This document shows positions 50,699-59,548 of a stretch of 64,000 bases of DNA, piece by piece. A program made the position numbers and the translations under genes. This DNA is from Allocoleopsis franciscana PCC 7113 (GTDB taxonomy: Bacteria > Cyanobacteriota > Cyanobacteriia > Cyanobacteriales > Coleofasciculaceae), in the NCBI RefSeq assembly GCF_000317515.1, contig NC_019738.1, forward strand, positions 3,684,001-3,748,000, read 5' to 3'. The notes under the pieces are model-generated. The model made no database searches, was not told the DNA's origin, and saw only the letters and a program-made list of their open reading frames with translations. How positions within the stretch are numbered: the first letter of the stretch is position 1; each line of letters opens with the position of its first letter.

Positions 50699-51121
50699 GT
50701 GAGTGAAGTAAGTACAAAAGTTGTTCAAATTATTCCTCTAGATGACATTGAAGCGCGGATTTATCGTGTTGAGCAGGGCTATCGAGTCGAAGTTTCTAGC
50801 TGCCTGAGCGATTACTGGCATCCGGGGGTCTTTTGGGATTTACAGCAGTTAGAAGCATGGCTCTATCCTGAACTGGAAAAACTCAATGCTGGTTTTGCAT
50901 TGGGGGGCGACTGGATGATGCTGGAAGGTGACTTTGATGGCAACGGAAAATATCGAGATTGGTTTATTTGTCAAGCTCAAAATTGGCAAGGTTTCGATCC
51001 GATGACGAATTGCTGCTATAGCGCCCCTTCCTACATGGCGCTCATGGCAAAAATTGATCAAATTGAGGCGTTTCGTTCTGCCAACACGAGTGAAATAAGT
51101 AACCCACATTCTACACCCTAA
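50699..51121 (+). CDS. Hypothetical protein
   Basis: About 140 residues, not recognised. It is rich in aromatic residues (YWHPGVFWDLQQLEAWLYPELEKL, DWMMLEGDFDGNGKYRDWFICQAQNWQGFDPMTNCCYSAPSYMALMAKIDQIEAF) with no membrane segment. I start at GTG 50699 because GGAG lies 5 nt upstream; the frame remains open to ATG 50654, which overlaps the permease gene by 17 bp and lacks a ribosome binding site. Co-oriented with the permease. Confidence 0.6.
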   Translation: MSEVSTKVVQIIPLDDIEARIYRVEQGYRVEVSSCLSDYWHPGVFWDLQQLEAWLYPELEKLNAGFALGGDWMMLEGDFDGNGKYRDWFICQAQNWQGFDPMTNCCYSAPSYMALMAKIDQIEAFRSANTSEISNPHSTP

Positions 51122-51187
51122 AAGGTTACTATTTCCAGAGTAACGGCTTATTGAGGATACAGAATGTGAGCTGTAATCGGCTATCGC

Positions 51188-51559
51188 TTAAGTAATTGAA
51201 TCTAAATCTAGAGCTTTTGAGCCACCTTGCTCTAATTGATTCAACAGTTTACCCAATTGCAACCAAACAAGGACGCTAATAAATAGGGTGAGCGGTAGCG
51301 AGATAGAATAGGACAACCACCAGGGAAAGCCAAATATCTCTAATCCAGCCGCGAGAAAGACACAAATTCCCCCTGCAATTCCCAGAAACGGCATTTGTAA
51401 CTGGACTCCTTTCATTTGAGCTAGAGTCCGCGTGGAACGATTTTTCGACCATTCCCGGACTCTTTGTTTAAGAGTCGCTTCAAACGCGGCACCAGAGGTT
51501 ATGCCAGCAAACAAGCCGAAAATCAACAGAAAATATGGCGGTTCTGGAAAGGTATACAC
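51188..51559 (-). CDS. Small membrane protein
   Basis: A 123-residue protein with three hydrophobic stretches (PPYFLLIFGLFAGITSGAAF, MPFLGIAGGICVFLAAGLEIFGF and WWLSYSISLPLTLFISVLVWLQLGKLL). A basic cytosolic loop lies between the first two (LKQRVREWSKNRSTRTLAQMKG). No known family. Convergent with the aromatic-rich hypothetical gene. Start ATG 51559. Confidence 0.65.
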   Translation of the reverse strand: MYTFPEPPYFLLIFGLFAGITSGAAFEATLKQRVREWSKNRSTRTLAQMKGVQLQMPFLGIAGGICVFLAAGLEIFGFPWWLSYSISLPLTLFISVLVWLQLGKLLNQLEQGGSKALDLDSIT

Positions 51560-51695
51560 GAAGCACTCCTATGAGTATTCAGGAAGATACGGACAGATTT
51601 TAAAACACAAGGGATACGATAACTTAGCCTTGAGCAGCTACTAATAGCCTATCCGAAATTTCCTCCTAAAAAACATGAGTCTGGGATTAGAGGAG

Positions 51696-51714
51696 AGACC
51701 GGAGTTCATACGAG
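51696..51714 (-). repeat. 19-bp repeat shared with 18363-18381
   Basis: AGACCGGAGTTCATACGAG here is the exact reverse complement of 18363-18381. Both copies lie in gene-free DNA. It may be part of a longer decayed element, since a few flanking pyrimidines also agree. Confidence 0.5.
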
Positions 51715-51829
51715 AATGGGGGAGTTATGTTAATAGTAGTCCGATTTGAGTATTAACAAAAAGAGGATGCATCGGTTCAAAAACAAAGGCTCTTAATACC
51801 CATTGTTTCTTTTCTATCGAAAATAACCA

Positions 51830-53551
51830 CTATTCATTTTTCAGGATAGTAGCCAGCGGCAAAATTGAGGCTACACCTTCGATGGAAAGTTCAGTCAGAG
51901 AATTCAACGCAACATTGAACAAACGCCCTGGTTTCAAGTCATCTTTAACCAAATTCCAAAGACGTTGAACTTCTTGGGTGTGCAGTCGGTCATCTTCGGT
52001 TAAAGCGAGAAGCAGTTGACGGCGCAAAAACTGACCTTCCTCGGAGAGGATAAACTGCAACCCTAATTGAGCCGTGGGTAGTAAATCGAAGTGGTTGTCA
52101 GAACGAGCGATCGCAATCATATTCTCCAACCGCTGCCACTGGAATTTCTCATCTTTGAATAATACTTCAATCAGATGCCGCCGCATTTCTGGGGATTCAC
52201 CCGTAAGCAGACGCCGCGCTACATAGGGGTAGGATACCTCAACGATTTTGAAATTAGGATTCAACGTTAGTGCTAAGCCTTCCTGAGTCACCAACGAACG
52301 AATAATTAAAGCAAACTTCGCTGGTACACGGAACGGATAATCATACATCAACTCCGAAAATTGATCGGTAATGGTTTTGAAGTTGAAGTTCCGCACACTT
52401 TCACCCATCGCTTCTCCCAGCACCACCTCTAACGCTGGAATAATGGGCGTAATATCGGTATCTGGGGTTAAAAAGCCGAGTTTAACAAAGTTCTTCGCTA
52501 GTTCAACGTAGTCTTTATTAATCAGGTGGACGATGGATGCAGCGATCGTTTCCTTGGTATATTGCTCTAGCTGATCCATCATGCCAAAGTCAATATACGC
52601 CATGCGCCCATCCGGTAAGGCAAACAAGTTGCCGGGATGGGGATCAGCATGGAAAAATCCATGTTCCAAAAGCTGACGCAGACCCGAAATAACACCGACT
52701 TGAATGATTTTGTCTGTATCTAGTCCAGCCGCACTAATACTAGCGGTATCGGTTAACTTAAAGCCATGAATCCACTCTAAAGTGAGGACTCGTACACTAC
52801 TGTAGCGCCAGTAAATGATGGGGACTTTAACCGTTGCATCATCGCGGAAATTGTGGGCAAATTTTTCCGCGTTGCGTCCTTCGTTAATGTAATCGACTTC
52901 TTCAAATAATTTGATGCCGAATTCATCAACAATTAACGTTAAGTCATGCCCCAAATTCAGAGGAAGCCAGGGAGAAAGCCAACCCGCCGCCCAGCGCATC
53001 AAATACAGGTCTAAGGTCAGAGTAGGGAGCAAATTGGGGCGCTGCACCTTAACCGCTACTTCTTCTCCCGTGTGCAGAAAAGCTCGATACACTTGTCCGA
53101 GACTGGCGGCGGCAACTGGATTGGAAGAAATTTCGCTAAATAATTCTGTTACAGGTTGTCCCAACTCGGCTTCAATAATGGAGAACGCCAAGGCATTATC
53201 AAAGGGCGGTAGCTGATCTTGTAACTTAATCAGTTCGTCTAAAAAGTCTTTCCGCACTAAGTCAGGGCGTGTGGAGAGAGCTTGCCCGACTTTAATAAAG
53301 GTTGGTCCTAAGCGTGTGAGGATTTGCCGGAGCTGAGCCGCTCGTTTAAACTTGTTGCGCTCTGTTTGATTGCGCCAGTCATCCCACTTGAGACTGAAAA
53401 TAAATTGGGCAAAAGACCAGATAATCGTGAGGGCACGACCGATGGCTGCCCAAGGTCGGGAGCGGTAGTATCGTCCGATCGTTTTTGCGTCGTAGCGTCT
53501 GAGTGGTTCCCTTAAACCCTGAGCAGGAAAAACTTGGTTTAGCTGACTCAC
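51830..53551 (-). CDS. ABC1/UbiB-family atypical kinase
   Basis: A 573-residue UbiB-family protein kinase-like protein. Family marks are KVGQALSTRPDL (KxGQ motif), PVAAASLGQVYRA (Ala-rich loop replacing the Gly-rich loop), EEVAVKVQRPN, HADPHPGNLFALPDGRMAYIDFGMM (catalytic loop and metal-binding DFG). Homologues support isoprenoid quinone synthesis; in cyanobacteria several paralogues exist and some act in plastoquinone or tocopherol metabolism. A C-terminal hydrophobic region near 540-570 may bind membranes. Substrate unknown. The upstream gap to the ArsA gene is about 317 bp. Confidence 0.9.
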   Translation of the reverse strand: MSQLNQVFPAQGLREPLRRYDAKTIGRYYRSRPWAAIGRALTIIWSFAQFIFSLKWDDWRNQTERNKFKRAAQLRQILTRLGPTFIKVGQALSTRPDLVRKDFLDELIKLQDQLPPFDNALAFSIIEAELGQPVTELFSEISSNPVAAASLGQVYRAFLHTGEEVAVKVQRPNLLPTLTLDLYLMRWAAGWLSPWLPLNLGHDLTLIVDEFGIKLFEEVDYINEGRNAEKFAHNFRDDATVKVPIIYWRYSSVRVLTLEWIHGFKLTDTASISAAGLDTDKIIQVGVISGLRQLLEHGFFHADPHPGNLFALPDGRMAYIDFGMMDQLEQYTKETIAASIVHLINKDYVELAKNFVKLGFLTPDTDITPIIPALEVVLGEAMGESVRNFNFKTITDQFSELMYDYPFRVPAKFALIIRSLVTQEGLALTLNPNFKIVEVSYPYVARRLLTGESPEMRRHLIEVLFKDEKFQWQRLENMIAIARSDNHFDLLPTAQLGLQFILSEEGQFLRRQLLLALTEDDRLHTQEVQRLWNLVKDDLKPGRLFNVALNSLTELSIEGVASILPLATILKNE

Positions 53552-53868
53552 GCCTGTTATTTGCCTCTCAATCTAGAGAATTATTTCATTTTTTTGTTTT
53601 TATTAAATATAAGTATACATTAATACAAATTAAATGGGGTTTTTGTAACTTTAAATTCACACGAAGCTATACCAATGGTAACAATACTGTGGTTAAATTA
53701 AGGAATTTCCACCTAAAGTTCCACATGTTACCCTTAACATAATATAATAAAAACTTATAAAATAAGGGCACGATGATATCGTACCCCTACAACAACATTT
53801 CCCCAGAGGTTTACTAAAGGCTGCTGACTCCCGCTTGATGCGATCGCTTAGTTTGGTCAAACTACCCC
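53552..53868. other. Intergenic region with REP-like palindrome
   Basis: A 317-bp AT-rich gap. At 53766-53786 a short palindrome GGGCACGAT-GAT-ATCGTACCC (one mismatch) looks like a repeated extragenic element and could end the ArsA-like transcript. No reading frame. Confidence 0.45.
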
Positions 53869-55050
53869 TTAGACAGCAGCGGCAAACTGAATTTTGAGAT
53901 AATCTTCCTCCATCTTGGCTCCAGAAGGTTGCAGGGCGGCTAAGGCTTGAGGGAGCACTAAGTTACGCCGATGATTGCCAATCCGCACGTTCAGTTCATC
54001 CCCCGTCTTGCTTAGCTGGATCTGGTCTTTCGGGATACCCGGTAGATAGAGTTCCAGACTGTATTGATTGTTATTTTGTACCACCCTAATGGTATTTTCC
54101 TTGTAATAGACCTGAGTGGGGTCTTCTGAAGCATAGAGTGTTTCCTTCAGCCGCTCCAAAGCCTCTAAACCACACATCTCTTCTGAATACAGAGGAACTT
54201 CTTTCACCGGTAGTGGATGGAAGTTTTCATGAATTTCCTGGCGGTGCTGCTGTTGATTTTCCTTCCAGCGCTGAAAGAAGGGGTCAGTCACTTGGTCGGG
54301 AATAATCCGATTGGCGACCACTAAATCGGTAGCGACGTTGTACAAACTCAGATAGGCATGAGCGCGTAAGGATTCTTTAATCACCATTTTTTCAGGATTG
54401 GTGACTAAACGCACCGAGGTTTGGGTGTTGTCTGTGAGTATCTTTTCTAATGCTTCAATTTGCTCGTAGAACTCATAAGGAGCATCCATCACCTCTTTAT
54501 CCGGTAAGGAAAAACCCGCAATTGGTTTCCAAAAGGGTTCAACTAGGGGTCTCAAGGCAACCGACATACTTTGCAGTGGCTTGTAAAAGCGGCGCATATA
54601 CCAACCACTAACTTCCGGTAAGCTGAGTAATCGCAAAGCCGTACCCGTAGGAGCAGAGTCGATAATTAAAACGTCGTACTCATTTTCGTCATAATGACGT
54701 TTCATCCGCACAAGTCCGAAAATTTCATCCATGCCGGGAAGAATGGCTAATTCTTCTGCCTGAACACCATCTAATCCCCGTGCTTGCAGAACCTGGGTAA
54801 TATATCGTTTAACAGCACCCCAGTTCCCTTCCAATTCCATTAGAGCATCAAGTTCGGCTCCCCACAGATTGGGACGAACTAATCGGGGTTCATGGCTCAG
54901 TTCGATATCAAAACTATCTGCCAGAGAGTGAGCGGGGTCGGTGCTGAGAACGAGTGTTCGATAACCCAGTTCAGCACAACGGAGTCCCGTAGCTGCGGCA
55001 ACGGAAGTCTTGCCGACTCCGCCTTTGCCAGTCATAAGAATTACACGCAT
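53869..55050 (-). CDS. ArsA/GET3-like ATPase with C-terminal HSP20-like domain
   Basis: A 393-residue ArsA-type P-loop ATPase. [19 protein letters not shown] is the deviant Walker [14 protein letters not shown] is the switch I/A-loop; [21 protein letters not shown] is switch II. The C-terminal part (about 310-393, [54 protein letters not shown]) is an alpha-crystallin/HSP20-like fold, so this is the ArsA_HSP20 architecture. No arsenic ligand cysteines like those of ArsA. Relatives bind tail-anchored or other hydrophobic proteins; the role in cyanobacteria is unclear. Upstream of DUF2358. Confidence 0.9.
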   Translation of the reverse strand: MRVILMTGKGGVGKTSVAAATGLRCAELGYRTLVLSTDPAHSLADSFDIELSHEPRLVRPNLWGAELDALMELEGNWGAVKRYITQVLQARGLDGVQAEELAILPGMDEIFGLVRMKRHYDENEYDVLIIDSAPTGTALRLLSLPEVSGWYMRRFYKPLQSMSVALRPLVEPFWKPIAGFSLPDKEVMDAPYEFYEQIEALEKILTDNTQTSVRLVTNPEKMVIKESLRAHAYLSLYNVATDLVVANRIIPDQVTDPFFQRWKENQQQHRQEIHENFHPLPVKEVPLYSEEMCGLEALERLKETLYASEDPTQVYYKENTIRVVQNNNQYSLELYLPGIPKDQIQLSKTGDELNVRIGNHRRNLVLPQALAALQPSGAKMEEDYLKIQFAAAV

Positions 55051-55113
55051 GGATGATCTTGCGACACAATGGTTGCGTCTGCCTCATAAGTATTTACATT
55101 ATTTATTATCTCT

Positions 55114-55503
55114 TTAATTTTTTTCTTGGAACGGCAGGTGTTGTTTTAGGACATCCCAACGAGAGCAGTCCCAGTAGTCAATATGGGAAATAATCAGTTC
55201 ATCGACATTAAGCTTTAGTTCACTCCAACCGGGGATGGAAATTCGCGGACGCCAAGGTAAGGGGGTTGTCCAGCTCAGTGTCCAACGTGTCTTAATCGTG
55301 TCTTCTGAGCGATGAATCTCATGGAGATCCAGTTTGGGAGCGCCAAACCAGGTGTTGATAAAACCAATCATTTGCTTGTAACGCTCTATGCCCTGGAACT
55401 GGTTCAGGGGGTCTTTAAAGAAGACATCGGGCGCATAGATGCTATAGGTTTGGTCCGCTGGGAAGCGTTGATAGTCCTCTTTGAGAATTTGCAGAATGTC
55501 CAT
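55114..55503 (-). CDS. DUF2358-family protein
   Basis: A 129-residue DUF2358 protein, common in cyanobacteria and chloroplasts. Core: MDILQILKEDYQRFPADQTYSIYAPDVFFKDPLNQFQGIERYKQMIGFINTWFGAPKLDLHEI, then TRWTLSWTTPLPWRPRISIPGWSELKLN. The fold resembles the SnoaL/NTF2 cone. I start at ATG 55503 rather than 55572 because the upstream residues look like a non-coding leader. It is 64 bp upstream of the ArsA gene on the same strand and probably shares its transcript. Confidence 0.85.
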   Translation of the reverse strand: MDILQILKEDYQRFPADQTYSIYAPDVFFKDPLNQFQGIERYKQMIGFINTWFGAPKLDLHEIHRSEDTIKTRWTLSWTTPLPWRPRISIPGWSELKLNVDELIISHIDYWDCSRWDVLKQHLPFQEKN

Positions 55504-55698
55504 TGAGAGCTGATTGATCCAGTAAATCTTCAATATCTGTAGGGTGCGTGAACGAAGTGTAACGCACCTCACTCAAGGTGGTGCCTTCCGTGCTGATGTT
55601 TTTGCCTTTGCCAAAAGGCAAATAGCCTACCCCTTGCGTTTATGTAAATACTCTGTTACATTAATTTACATAAAGAAATATTAAGCAAGGAAAGCGAT

Positions 55699-55869
55699 AT
55701 GTACACCACCGTTAACGAACAAGGCATCCTAAACAACTACGCCCCTGAAACCAAGGTTTATTGCGCCGAATATCCAGCCGTGTGGGAACAGCAAAGATAC
55801 GCCATGCAAGGAGCGATCGCAATTGTATTTGTAAGCTTATTGATTTGGACAACATTTGCAGTGAGTTAA
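55699..55869 (+). CDS. Psb34-like small photosystem II assembly protein
   Basis: A 56-residue single-span protein starting MYTTVNEQGILNNYAPETKVYCAEYP and ending with one helix (GAIAIVFVSLLIWTTFAV). This is the pattern of Psb34, a small high-light-inducible-protein relative that binds photosystem II assembly intermediates. AAGGAAAG lies about 8 nt before ATG 55699, and a rho-independent terminator follows at 55928-55954. It is a monocistronic unit. Name is by pattern memory; another small HLIP-like protein is possible. Confidence 0.75.
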   Translation: MYTTVNEQGILNNYAPETKVYCAEYPAVWEQQRYAMQGAIAIVFVSLLIWTTFAVS

Positions 55870-55927
55870 GCTAAGCCATCTGCTCATTAAGTTTTGACTA
55901 GACAAGAACGAGATATTTCATACAAAC

Positions 55928-55954
55928 ACCCCAGTTGTGATGTGCTGGGGTTTT
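55928..55954 (+). terminator. Intrinsic terminator of the psb34-like gene
   Basis: Stem ACCCCAG (55928-55934) with CTGGGGT (55945-55951), 10-nt loop, followed by TTT. About 60 bp after the stop codon. Confidence 0.82.
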
Positions 55955-56006
55955 CTGTTGCGTTACAGTTAAGAGCCTTGTGGTCAAAATATGAAGAATT
56001 CTGCTT

Positions 56007-57482
56007 CTATAACCCAACAGGTAAGGTTAGGGTGAATGCAGTCTGTCCAGATAAGGGCGAGTCAAGCGTCAGGTCGCCACCGTGTGCTCGTGCAATTTCC
56101 CGCGCTAGCGAGAGTCCCAATCCAATTCCCTCCACTTTGCGCGTCCGGGCGGGATCTCCGCGATGGAAGCGGTCAAAAATGCGGCTTTGATCGCTCACTG
56201 CAATATCTTTCGAGCAATTACTAATGGTAATCGATACAGTTGTGCCCTGACGGTGAGCATCAATCCGAATCCAACCGTTTGGGAGATTGTATTTAATGGC
56301 ATTACTAATCAAGTTTTGCAAGACCTGAATGAGTAAGTCGTGATCGCCCTGTACACACAAAGCATCAGCAATTTCTGTTTGAATCTCTAGATGGGGTGCC
56401 AACAGTTCGATATCTTCCAACATCTCCATTAACAAGCCAGACAAATCCACCTCAACTCGATGCAGGTTCATTTGTCCGGCATCCGCTAGGGAAAGCAGCA
56501 ACAGTTTACGCACAATCCCACTGAGTCGGCGTACTTCATCTAGCAAATTACTCAGCCGTTGTTGAACTTGTGATCCAGGTTCCGCTTGTTGCAGGGTTCG
56601 TTCTAGTTCCCCTTGCAAAATCGCGAGTGGAGTTTTGAGTTCGTGTGCCGCATCCCCACTGAACCGAGACGCTTGTTTAAAGCTGCGTTCCAGACGTTCC
56701 AACATCTGGTTAAACACCTGAATCAACTCAACAAATTCAACATCTGTTGTCCCAATGGGAACTCGTTGTTCCAAACCGCTAGCGGTAACATTTCCAATAA
56801 CCGTGGTTAGCCGTCGGATGGAATGCAAACTACTTCCAGCAATTCCCCATGCACCACCAGCTACAAGCAGAAGTACCCCTGGAATTGAAATCAGGAAGAT
56901 ATTGCGGATGACTGCCATCTCTTGAGTGACTGCATTTAAGCTGACTGCGATCGCGACTTGAGTAAAGGGTGTCGTGACCGCACCAACCCGCCATGTTCCG
57001 GTGGTGGTGTGCTGAGTGGCGAATCGAGGAGTTGGCGGTGGTACTTCAGGCGGAGGCTGCAAACGTTCTGGAAAGGGTGGCTTGGCTGCGGGAAATGGGG
57101 CTGTTTGCCGCTCGAAGCGGGGTGAAGGAAAGGGCGGTAGTTGTGGACGTGATGTCCATAGGTTCGTGACATCCAAATCGGTAGCCCATTGCTGGGAACG
57201 ATACAGTATATTGCCATCTGCACCGATGACTAGGATGGCGATCGCTGTTTTTCCATTGGTTCCAAATGCCTGCCCAAGTGAGGTTTCATAAGACTGCCAG
57301 CCTTCTGAGGAGCGTGGACGCCCTGCCCGCATCAATTGACTTTCCAGTTCCGCATCCAGACGGCTTACTTTTGCCTCATAAATTAGCCACCAAGAGATTA
57401 ACCCAAACCCAACGAGGGCACCTCCTGCCAGAACAGCAGACAATAAGGCAATTCGGATACGGAAGGAACGCAGTTTCACCAT
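56007..57482 (-). CDS. Sensor histidine kinase (RppB/NrsS-like)
   Basis: A 491-residue membrane histidine kinase. N-terminal helix near 10-32 (IALLSAVLAGGALVGFGLISWWLIY), a periplasmic domain of about 140 residues with a Pro-rich stretch (RPQLPPFPSPRFERQTAPFPAAKPPFPERLQPPPEVPPPTP), a second helix (IFLISIPGVLLLVAGGAWGI), HAMP, the H-box SGDAAHELKTPLAILQGEL, N-box ILQNLISNAIKYN and G-box GIGLGLSLAREI. Pairs with the response regulator just upstream (57656-58333). I start at ATG 57482 (MVKLRSFRIRI); the frame extends 46 residues further only by reading through interspersed repeats. Signal unknown. Confidence 0.88.
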   Translation of the reverse strand: MVKLRSFRIRIALLSAVLAGGALVGFGLISWWLIYEAKVSRLDAELESQLMRAGRPRSSEGWQSYETSLGQAFGTNGKTAIAILVIGADGNILYRSQQWATDLDVTNLWTSRPQLPPFPSPRFERQTAPFPAAKPPFPERLQPPPEVPPPTPRFATQHTTTGTWRVGAVTTPFTQVAIAVSLNAVTQEMAVIRNIFLISIPGVLLLVAGGAWGIAGSSLHSIRRLTTVIGNVTASGLEQRVPIGTTDVEFVELIQVFNQMLERLERSFKQASRFSGDAAHELKTPLAILQGELERTLQQAEPGSQVQQRLSNLLDEVRRLSGIVRKLLLLSLADAGQMNLHRVEVDLSGLLMEMLEDIELLAPHLEIQTEIADALCVQGDHDLLIQVLQNLISNAIKYNLPNGWIRIDAHRQGTTVSITISNCSKDIAVSDQSRIFDRFHRGDPARTRKVEGIGLGLSLAREIARAHGGDLTLDSPLSGQTAFTLTLPVGL

Positions 57483-57655
57483 TAAGAGGCTGTTTCTTGC
57501 ATAAATGTAGATTCCCCTCGCATCCCCCTTAAAAAGGGGGACTTTGACTAAATTCTCCCCCCACCCAAGAGAGTTCTCCCCTAAAAGGGGAGAGGAGTAA
57601 GGACGAAGCCTTTTATTCAACGGGGGGCTGGGGGAGATCTCCGGGTAAACAGCCT
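57483..57655. repeat. Interspersed C-run/G-run repeats between regulator and kinase genes
   Basis: 173 bp holding at least two palindromic units of the same kind as in polA and the CHAT gene: CCCCCTTAAAAAGGGGG (about 57524-57540) and CTCCCCTAAAAGGGGAGAGGAG (split at about 57578-57597). The response-regulator stop and kinase start lie on opposite sides, so this element has been added inside a two-gene operon. Confidence 0.7.
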
Positions 57656-58333
57656 CTAAGACTCTGATTGACGGAATCGATAGCCAACGCCTCGAATGCT
57701 TTCAATCCACCCGGAACCACCGATGGAATCAATCTTTTTACGAATGCGTTGAACGCACACATCCACAACATTGGTATTGGGATTGAAATCATAGCCCCAG
57801 ATGTGTTCCAGGATTTGGGTTCGGGTGAAGACTCGTCCAGGCGATCGCATCAGGTATTCCAAGAGATTGAACTCGCGGGTGGTGAGTTCTACAATATGCT
57901 GATTGCAAGTGACTTCTCGCGTGATGCGATCGAGCTTGATCGGGCCGACGCGAACCAGGTTTTGGTGATCGCCCGCCGTTCGACGCACCACTGCATGAAT
58001 GCGGGCAACGAGTTCTTCAACGAAAAATGGTTTGGCTAAATAATCATCAGCACCCAAGTTTAGACCTTCAATTCGGTCATCCAATTCATTCCGGGCAGTC
58101 AGTAAAATCACTGGCACATTCTGTCCTTTCCGGCGCAGATTTTTGAGGATGGACAACCCATCTTTTCCTGGCACCATGATGTCAAGCACAAGCGCGTCAT
58201 ACTCGTTGTCCAAGGCGCGAGTATAGCCCTCATCTCCGTTGTCACAGTAATCGACAACAAATCCCTGTTCTTTCAACCCGGAGCGGACGAAGTTAGCAAT
58301 TTTCGCTTCATCTTCAACGAACAGAATATGCAT
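57656..58333 (-). CDS. OmpR-family response regulator (RppA/NrsR-like)
   Basis: A 225-residue response regulator. The receiver domain has phosphoacceptor Asp51 (ALVLDIMVPG), acidic pair EDE near residue 7-9, Thr in LLTARNE and Lys in LAKPFF. The C-terminal winged-helix DNA-binding domain reads LTTREFNLLEYLMRSPGRVFTRTQILEHIWGYDFNPNTNVVDVCVQRIRKKID. It is the likely partner of the kinase downstream. Similar pairs regulate metal or redox responses (CusR, NrsR, RppA), but the stimulus cannot be read from sequence. Confidence 0.9.
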   Translation of the reverse strand: MHILFVEDEAKIANFVRSGLKEQGFVVDYCDNGDEGYTRALDNEYDALVLDIMVPGKDGLSILKNLRRKGQNVPVILLTARNELDDRIEGLNLGADDYLAKPFFVEELVARIHAVVRRTAGDHQNLVRVGPIKLDRITREVTCNQHIVELTTREFNLLEYLMRSPGRVFTRTQILEHIWGYDFNPNTNVVDVCVQRIRKKIDSIGGSGWIESIRGVGYRFRQSES

Positions 58334-58484
58334 GGGTTTCTCATGCGTCGGACGGCTTGGGACATTTATTCAGTCTAACCGATGGCTATCTGTAAGCGAC
58401 AGGTTTCAATAAGTTTTCCGTGCAAAGTCAGAAGTTGGGTTTATCGGCTGGGCAATAATTGAATTGACCCATTTTGGTGGTTAT

Positions 58485-59216
58485 ATGAAGCTAAATCAGT
58501 TGATTGCTGTGTTGCAATCTGTTAAAGCCAATGCCAACAAGGGCAAAACCGAGGTATCGCAACTCTCTCAGAAGAGTACATTGTTTCAAGGATTGAGCAG
58601 AACTTACCAGCCTAGAGAAGAGGATGGATTTGTATATCCTCCTGAATCGCAAAAACTGACGCTGAAGGCTGAGGAGTTAATCGAAAAGTTTGTGCAATCT
58701 TGCTCTGAATTTTTAGACTTAGCAGCTACTCAGGACTACGCTAATACTGAGGCTAAAGCATCTGTAACAGTAGATGGACGGATTATTATTGCAGATGTTC
58801 CTGTTTCCTATCTATTATTTCTCGAAAAGCAGCTTCAGGATGTGAAGACGTTCATTGCTTCACTACCCGTGCTTTCGATTGACAAAGACTGGCAGCATGA
58901 CCCCAATCGAGGATGCTACGTCACCAGTCCCAAAGAAACTGTGAAAACCAAGAAAATTACTGATTTTGTCGTTGCCTATGAAGCAACGGAACATCACCCA
59001 GCTCAAATCAAGGAGGTTTCCAAAGATATTGTGGAAGGAACCTGGAGTTTGATTGAGTTTTCAGGCGCACTTCCTCAAGACCGCGTGAATATAATGCTGC
59101 GTAGAGTGGATATGTTACAAAAAGCAGTGATTCAAGCTAGAGAAGAAGCCAATGGCAGGGAAGTGCAGCAGCGGCAAGTTGCTAATGCGATTTTTGGCTA
59201 CTTATTTGCAGATTAA
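58485..59216 (+). CDS. Unrecognised protein upstream of tRNA-like RNAs
   Basis: A 243-residue protein I cannot assign with confidence. It begins MKLNQLIAVLQSVKANANKGKTEVSQLSQK, with long helices, then a central part with KASVTVDGRIIIADVPVSYLLFLEKQLQDVKTFI and a VSKDIVEGTWSLIEFSGALPQDRVNIMLRRVDMLQKAVIQAREEAN helix. No membrane span, signal or known catalytic motif. I start at ATG 58485 (GGTGG upstream) rather than 58464. The stop at 59216 lies 24 bp before the first of two tandem permuted tRNA-like RNA elements on the same strand, which end at an intrinsic terminator; a shared transcript and an RNA-binding role are inference. Confidence 0.7.
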   Translation: MKLNQLIAVLQSVKANANKGKTEVSQLSQKSTLFQGLSRTYQPREEDGFVYPPESQKLTLKAEELIEKFVQSCSEFLDLAATQDYANTEAKASVTVDGRIIIADVPVSYLLFLEKQLQDVKTFIASLPVLSIDKDWQHDPNRGCYVTSPKETVKTKKITDFVVAYEATEHHPAQIKEVSKDIVEGTWSLIEFSGALPQDRVNIMLRRVDMLQKAVIQAREEANGREVQQRQVANAIFGYLFAD

Positions 59217-59240
59217 ACTACACTGGATTTGGAGTACAAG

Positions 59241-59346
59241 TTCATTTTTAGCGAGTAGGGTATTTGCAGGTTCGACTCCTGCCCCCTAGACTATCTGGGG
59301 GTAGGCAAATGGTAAAGCCGCCCTAGCGCATTAAGCTCAAAATAAA
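59241..59346 (+). ncRNA. YrlA-like permuted tRNA-mimic RNA, copy A
   Basis: Read 5-prime to 3-prime: outer stem strand (59241-59252), anticodon-like strand TAGGG (59256-59260), TATTT, T-arm GCAGG-TTCGACT-CCTGC (59266-59282), acceptor strand CCCCTAG (59283-59289), linker ACTAT, acceptor strand CTGGGGG (59295-59301), TA, D-arm GGC-AAATGGTAAA-GCC (59304-59319), G, CCCTA (59321-59325), outer stem strand (59335-59346). CCCTA pairs perfectly with TAGGG; CTGGGGG pairs with CCCCTAG over 7/7 with one G-U; the outer strands pair at 10 of 12 positions. This is a tRNA cut open at the anticodon loop and closed at the acceptor end, the topology described for bacterial YrlA Y RNAs. No U33-bearing anticodon loop can be assembled. 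Ends are approximate. Confidence 0.6.
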
Positions 59347-59391
59347 GCTCAAGCTATTGCTCCAATCTCATTTTCAAAAATCGCTCCCTGT

Positions 59392-59494
59392 ATCTTTCTC
59401 TGTGGAACAAGCGTTGCGAGACGCGGGTTCAAATCCCGCTCCCTGCTCTAAGTATGCGGGGGTAGTTTAGTGGCAAAACCTCACAGCATCAGAT
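59392..59494 (+). ncRNA. YrlA-like permuted tRNA-mimic RNA, copy B
   Basis: Second element with the same order: ATCT (59392-59395), anticodon-like TGTGG (59401-59405), 17-nt variable segment, T-arm GCGGG-TTCAAAT-CCCGC (59423-59439), acceptor strand TCCCTGC (59440-59446), linker TCTAAGTAT, acceptor strand GCGGGGG (59456-59462), TA, D-arm GTTT-AGTGGCA-AAAC (59465-59479), C, TCACA (59481-59485), AGAT (59491-59494). TCACA pairs with TGTGG over 5/5 with one wobble; the acceptor strands pair over 7/7 with two wobbles. The outer stem is only 4 bp. A terminator follows at 59549. It differs in sequence from copy A throughout, so the shared fold is not simply a recent duplication. Confidence 0.55.
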
Positions 59495-59548
59495 TGATTC
59501 TGCGGAAACTGGTAAATCTCTGATATAGGCTCAGCGACTTAAATCTTT

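Noticed and set aside
57483-57620. 46-residue N-terminal extension of the histidine kinase
   Set aside because: Encoded by interspersed repeats; a normal kinase start exists at 57482.
59295-59447. A single ordinary tRNA with an intron, made from the 5-prime half at 59295 and the 3-prime half at 59401
   Set aside because: The anticodon strands CCCTA and TGTGG do not pair and the acceptor has a C-C clash, while pairing inside each permuted element is complete.
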